Positions 59,112 through 64,000 of a stretch of 64,000 bases of DNA are shown here, piece by piece. The notes beneath the pieces are model-generated. The model saw only the letters and a list, made by a program, of their open reading frames with translations. It made no database searches and was not told the origin of the DNA. The DNA is from CAZLHO01 sp964559455 (GTDB lineage: Bacteria; Krumholzibacteriota; Krumholzibacteriia; LZORAL124-64-63), in contig CAZLHO010000006.1 in the NCBI GenBank assembly GCA_964559455.1, positions 24,023-88,022 on the forward strand, read 5' to 3'. The number at the start of each line of letters is the position of its first letter. Within the stretch, counting starts at the first letter, position 1. The position numbers were made by a program, and so were the translations under genes.

Positions 59112-59686
59112 TCGACAACTACGACTCGTTCACGTTCAACATCGTGCAGGCCCTGGGCGAGCTGGGGGCCGAGATCGAGGTGCGGCGCAACGACGCGATC
59201 ACCGTCGACGAGGCCGAGGCGCTGGCGCCGGACTCGCTGATCGTCTCGCCGGGGCCGGGGTCGCCGAAGGACGCGGGCGTGTCGACCGAGCTGATCCGCC
59301 GCTTCGCGGACCGGATCCCCGTGCTGGGGGTCTGCCTGGGGCACCAGTGCATCATCGAGGCCTTCGGCGGCGTGATCGAGCGCGCCGGCCGGGTGATGCA
59401 CGGCAAGGTCTCGGACGTATACCACGACGGCAAGACGATCTACGACGGCCTGTCGAACCCCTTCGTCGCCACGCGCTACCACTCGCTGATCGCCCGCGAG
59501 GAGACGCTGCCCGAGGCGCTGCAGATCGCGTCCTACACCGCGGAAGGCGAGGTGATGGGCGTGCGCCTGAAGGGCCGGCCCGTCGAGGGCGTTCAGTTCC
59601 ACCCCGAGTCGATCCTGACGCCGGAGGGCGGGAAGCTGCTGGCCAACTTCCTGGAGTCCGTCACCGAGGGAAGGAGAGCGACATGA
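59099..59686 (+). CDS. trpG: Anthranilate synthase component II (glutamine amidotransferase)
   Basis: 195 residues. Supplies ammonia to TrpE. Class I amidotransferase triad: Cys in GVCLGHQCI, His and Glu in VQFHPESILT; oxyanion region VSPGPGSPKDAG. Not fused to trpD. Overlaps trpE and trpD. Confidence 0.97.
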   Translation: MHLLIDNYDSFTFNIVQALGELGAEIEVRRNDAITVDEAEALAPDSLIVSPGPGSPKDAGVSTELIRRFADRIPVLGVCLGHQCIIEAFGGVIERAGRVMHGKVSDVYHDGKTIYDGLSNPFVATRYHSLIAREETLPEALQIASYTAEGEVMGVRLKGRPVEGVQFHPESILTPEGGKLLANFLESVTEGRRAT

Positions 59687-60711
59687 TCACTCCCCTGCTG
59701 GACCGGCTGCTGGCGCGGCGCGACCTGGACGCCGACGAGGCCCGCGCCCTGATGGGCGCGATCATGTCGGGCGAGGTCGAGGCTCCGCGGATCGCGGCGG
59801 TGCTGATCGCCCTGCGCATGAAGGGCGAGACGGTGGACGAGATCGTCGGCTTCGCGCGGGCCATGCGCGACAACGCGGTCTCGGTGACGCCCGCGCGCAC
59901 CGGCCTGGTCGACACCTGCGGCACCGGCGGCGACGCCCGGGGCACCTTCAACATCTCGACGGCGACGGCCCTGGTCGCCGCGGCCATGGGGATCCCGGTG
60001 GCCAAGCACGGCAACCGGGCGGTCTCGTCGTCCTGCGGCAGCGCGGACGTGCTCGAGAGCCTGGGCGTGGCCGTCGACCTGCCGCCGGAGCAGGCCTGCG
60101 CCATGATCGACGCCCACGGCTTCGGCTTCCTCTTCGCGCCCCACCACCATCCGGCCATGAAGCACGCGGCGCCGGTGCGCCGGGAGCTGGGCGTGCGCAC
60201 CGTCTTCAACCTGCTGGGCCCCCTGACCAACCCCGCCGGGGCCCGCCGGCAATTGATGGGCGTCTACGCCGAGAGCCTGACCGAGCCGCTGTGCCGCGTG
60301 CTGGCCGAACTGGGCGCCGAGAAGGCCTTCGTGGTCCACGGCCGCGACGGCACCGACGAGGTGTCGATCTGCGGGGAGACGGCGATCGCGGCGCTCGAGG
60401 GGGGCCGCGTGCGCCGCTTCGTCTTCGCGCCCGAGGAGGTCGGCATGGTCCGGGCTTCCCTGGCGGACATCCGCGGCGGCACGGCCGCGCAGAACGCGGC
60501 CATGGTCGAGGACCTATTCGACGGCGCCCCCGGTCCCCGCCGCGACGCCGTGCTGCTGAACGCCGGCTTCACGGCGATGCTGGCCGACCGGGCCGCCGAC
60601 CCGGCCGAGGGGGTGGCGCTGGCCCGCCGCGCCGTCGACGACGGCAGCGCCAAGCGCGTGCTCGAGGAGCTGCGCCTGGCCTCGCGGCGCCTGGCCAGGG
60701 AGGCGTCATGA
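59683..60711 (+). CDS. trpD: Anthranilate phosphoribosyltransferase
   Basis: 342 residues. Transfers phosphoribosyl from PRPP to anthranilate. Seen: DTCGTGGDARGTFNIST, VAKHGNRAVSSSCGSADVLE, FGFLFAPHHHPAMKHAAPVRRELG, and NLLGPLTNPA. Starts within the trpG stop (ATGA). Confidence 0.98.
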   Translation: MITPLLDRLLARRDLDADEARALMGAIMSGEVEAPRIAAVLIALRMKGETVDEIVGFARAMRDNAVSVTPARTGLVDTCGTGGDARGTFNISTATALVAAAMGIPVAKHGNRAVSSSCGSADVLESLGVAVDLPPEQACAMIDAHGFGFLFAPHHHPAMKHAAPVRRELGVRTVFNLLGPLTNPAGARRQLMGVYAESLTEPLCRVLAELGAEKAFVVHGRDGTDEVSICGETAIAALEGGRVRRFVFAPEEVGMVRASLADIRGGTAAQNAAMVEDLFDGAPGPRRDAVLLNAGFTAMLADRAADPAEGVALARRAVDDGSAKRVLEELRLASRRLAREAS

Positions 60712-61487
60712 GCGGTTTCCTGGAACGCGTGCTGCGCGAGAAGGCGGCCGAGGTCGCCCTCAAGAAGCGGGACCTGCCCCTGGCCGAACTGGGGCGACGG
60801 GCGCGGGCCGTGCCCGTCCGCGACTTCCGCGCCGCGGTGTCCGGCGGCGGGCGGATCATCGCCGAGATCAAGCGGCGCTCGCCGTCCGTGCCGGCCTTCC
60901 GGCAGCAGGGCGACGCTCCCGAGCTGGCCGCGGCCTACGCGGCCGCCGGCGCAGCGGGGATCTCCGTCGTCGTCGACACGCAGAACTTCGGCACCGGCCT
61001 GGACGACCTGGCCCGGGTCCGCTGGCGAGTGCCGCTGCCCGTGCTGGCCAAGGACTTCTTCGTCGAGGAGTACCAGCTGGCCGAGGCCCGGGCCGCGGGC
61101 GCCGACGCCCTGCTGCTGATCGTGGCCATCCTGTCGGACGCGGCCCTGCGCGAGCTGCTCGACTGCGCCGCGGACCTGGGCGCCGCCGCCCTGGTCGAAT
61201 GCCACGACGAGGGCGAGCTGGAACGGGCGCTGGCGGCCGGCGCCGGGATTGTGGGCATCAACAACCGGAACCTGGACACGATGACGGTCTCGGTCGAGAC
61301 CAGCCGGCGCCTGGCCGCGCGGGTTCCCGAGGGCGTCGTCTGCGTGGCCGAAAGCGGCATCGACAGCCGCGAGACGATCGAGGACCTCACGCGCGCCGGC
61401 GTCGACGCTTTCCTGATCGGGAGCGCGCTGCTGGACGCCGACGACCCTGGACGCAAGCTGAAGGAGTTGCGCGGTGACTCGAGTTGA
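60708..61487 (+). CDS. trpC: Indole-3-glycerol phosphate synthase
   Basis: 259 residues, monofunctional TIM barrel. Seen: IIAEIKRRSPSVPAF, LPVLAKDFFVEEYQL, ALVECHDEGELE, GINNRNLDTM and VAESGIDSRE. In the third segment of the barrel, VVVDTQNFGTGLDDLA replaces the common LTD.xFF form (VDTQNF), a small deviation. Overlaps trpD by four bases and trpF by 14. Confidence 0.96.
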   Translation: MSGFLERVLREKAAEVALKKRDLPLAELGRRARAVPVRDFRAAVSGGGRIIAEIKRRSPSVPAFRQQGDAPELAAAYAAAGAAGISVVVDTQNFGTGLDDLARVRWRVPLPVLAKDFFVEEYQLAEARAAGADALLLIVAILSDAALRELLDCAADLGAAALVECHDEGELERALAAGAGIVGINNRNLDTMTVSVETSRRLAARVPEGVVCVAESGIDSRETIEDLTRAGVDAFLIGSALLDADDPGRKLKELRGDSS

Positions 61488-62110
61488 ACGGATCAAGGTG
61501 AAGATCTGCGGCCTGACCACCGCCGCCGACGCCGCGGCCTGCCGCGAGCTGGGCGCCGACTACCTGGGCCTGATCTTCGCCGACAGCCCCCGGCGGGTGA
61601 CGGTCGAGCGGGCCGGCGAGATCCGGAAGGCGGTGCCGGACGCGACCATGGTGGGCGTCTTCGTCGACGCCGAGCCCGACGCGGTGGTCGAGACGGCGCT
61701 GGCCTGCCGCCTGGACATGATCCAGCTGCACGGCGGCGAATCCTTCCTCTACCGCGCCGAGATCGCCGAGCGCTGCCGCCTGCCCGTGCTGAAGGCGATG
61801 CGGCTGCGCGAGCTGGCCCACGGCGGCGGTTCCGGCGACCTGGCGGGCGTCGACTCGCTGCTGCTGGACCTGGACAAGGGGGTCAGCGGGGCCGAGGCCA
61901 CCGCCTCGCGTCCGGTGCTGTGGGCCGCCGCCGCCGAGCTGCGGCGCACCGGCCGCAAGGTCTTCCTGGCCGGGGCGCTGACTCCGGAGAACGTGGCGGC
62001 GGCCGTCCTGCGCGCCGGCCCGCACGGCGTGGACGTCTGCAGCGGCGTCGAGCTCGAGCCCGGCCGCAAGGATCTGGACGCCGTCGCCCGCTTCATCCGG
62101 GAGGCCCGTC

Positions 62111-62124
<14 letters not shown>
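61474..62124 (+). CDS. trpF: Phosphoribosylanthranilate isomerase
   Basis: 216 residues from GTG 61474. Seen: VKICGLTTAADA with catalytic Cys, YLGLIFADSPRRV, MVGVFVDAEPD, QLHGGES, LLLDLDKG and LAGALTPENV. Overlaps both neighbours, as throughout this operon. Confidence 0.97.
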
Positions 62125-63285
<1,161 letters not shown>

Positions 63286-63289
<4 letters not shown>

Positions 63290-64000
63290 TGAAGCTGACC
63301 GGCATCGTCGAGAGGCTGCGCGCCGAGGGCCGCAAGGGCGTGGTGCCCTTCTTCACCGCCGGCTACCCCGATGCGGCCACGACCCTGCGCCTGGTCGGGG
63401 CGGCCCGCGAGGCCGGCTGCGGCGTGGTGGAACTGGGCGTGCCCTTCTCGGACCCCATCGCCGACGGTCCGGCGATCCAGGCCTCGTCGCAGCACGCGCT
63501 GGCCGGCGGCATGACCCTGGCCAAGACCCTGGACCTGGCCGCCGCGGCCGCCGACGCCGGCGCCGCGGTCGTGCTGATGGGCTACATGAACCCGGTGCTG
63601 CGCATGGGCGTCGAGACTTTCGCGGAAAGGGCCGCCGCCGCCGGCGTGGCCGGGCTGATCCTGCCCGACGTGCCGCGCGAGGAGTCGGCGGAGATCCGCG
63701 CCGCGCTGGCCGGGCGCGGCGTGGCCCTGATCGACCTGGTGGCGCGCACCTCGCCCGAGGACCGGGTGCGGGCCCTGGCCGAAGGCGCCGAGGGCTTCCT
63801 CTACCTGGTGTCGGTGACGGGCGTCACGGGCACCCGCGCGCCGGACGCCGCCGAAATCGACGCCTTCGTCGAAAGGGTGCGCCGGCACGCCGCCCGCCCG
63901 CTTTACGTGGGTTTCGGCGTGGGCAGCGCCCCGCTGGCCCGGGCCATGACGCGCCGGGCCGACGGCGTGATCATCGGCAGCGCCCTGGTCGACCTCATCC
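63286..64000 (+). CDS. trpA: Tryptophan synthase alpha chain, 3' end cut by window edge
   Basis: About 238 codons visible from ATG 63286 or 63289. Cleaves indoleglycerol phosphate. Seen: VPFFTAGYPDAATTL, VELGVPFSDPIADGPAIQ with catalytic Glu and Asp, LMGYMNPVLRMG, LILPDVPREE, LYLVSVTGVTGTR and GFGVGSAPLAR. Overlaps trpB. Around 20-30 residues are missing. Confidence 0.97.

Overview
The window comes from a GC-rich, Gram-negative, genome-reduced-looking but metabolically capable bacterium. Two membranes are shown by many lipoproteins, secreted proteins and outer-membrane beta-barrels. FlgD-like C-terminal Ig tails, tandem DUF5916/CBM9-like barrels, a futalosine menaquinone gene (mqnE) and abundant multihaem cytochromes together suggest an uncultured FCB-group lineage (for example Krumholzibacteriota, Eisenbacteria or Gemmatimonadota-like). 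That placement is inference; no rRNA gene is present to settle it.

Region 1 (1-17.2 kb) is about haem and extracellular electron transfer. Haem biosynthesis genes flank it: hemE at the left edge and hemC-hemD-hemB-hemL on the right. Between them a tightly packed minus-strand gene set encodes an NHL propeller, a hexahaem cytochrome closely resembling the Geobacter nanowire protein OmcS, an outer-membrane barrel, two CsgG/LpoB-like proteins, a PpiC/SurA-like prolyl isomerase, a 26-haem and a 16-haem cytochrome. A 7-haem cytochrome converges on the set. I read this as a complete cytochrome-nanowire locus.

Region 2 (17.3-24.4 kb) has an OmpR/histidine-kinase pair and an ArnT-like membrane glycosyltransferase. 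It then has a small putative RiPP cassette: a 65-residue precursor with an alternating-Cys core, a strong hairpin, an LpxL-like acyltransferase homologue and a PqqD-like/M50 protease. A DDAH-type hydrolase follows. Region 3 (24.5-35.6 kb) is mostly housekeeping: PhoU-like and Na/Pi transporter, moeA-mog, a CXXC lipoprotein, def, mqnE, a PHP phosphoesterase, a DUF1579 protein, a complex inverted/direct repeat, and a LolA-like plus Omp85-like pair.

Region 4 (35.6-39 kb) is a foreign-looking island: a TPR-sigma54 activator whose body is about 50% GC but whose HTH tail has host composition. A sigma54-like promoter, a 42-residue membrane peptide and a strong terminator follow. Region 5 (39-56.2 kb) is secreted and surface proteins: FlgD-tail lipoprotein, a 1695-residue subtilase convergent with a lipoprotein serpin, a CARDB protein, a spermidine-synthase-like membrane protein and two DUF5916 barrels. 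Region 6 (56.2 kb to the end) is aromatic amino acid synthesis: aroC divergent from trpEGDCFBA. The trp operon is preceded by a leader peptide containing Trp-Trp-Arg-Trp and a classic attenuator.
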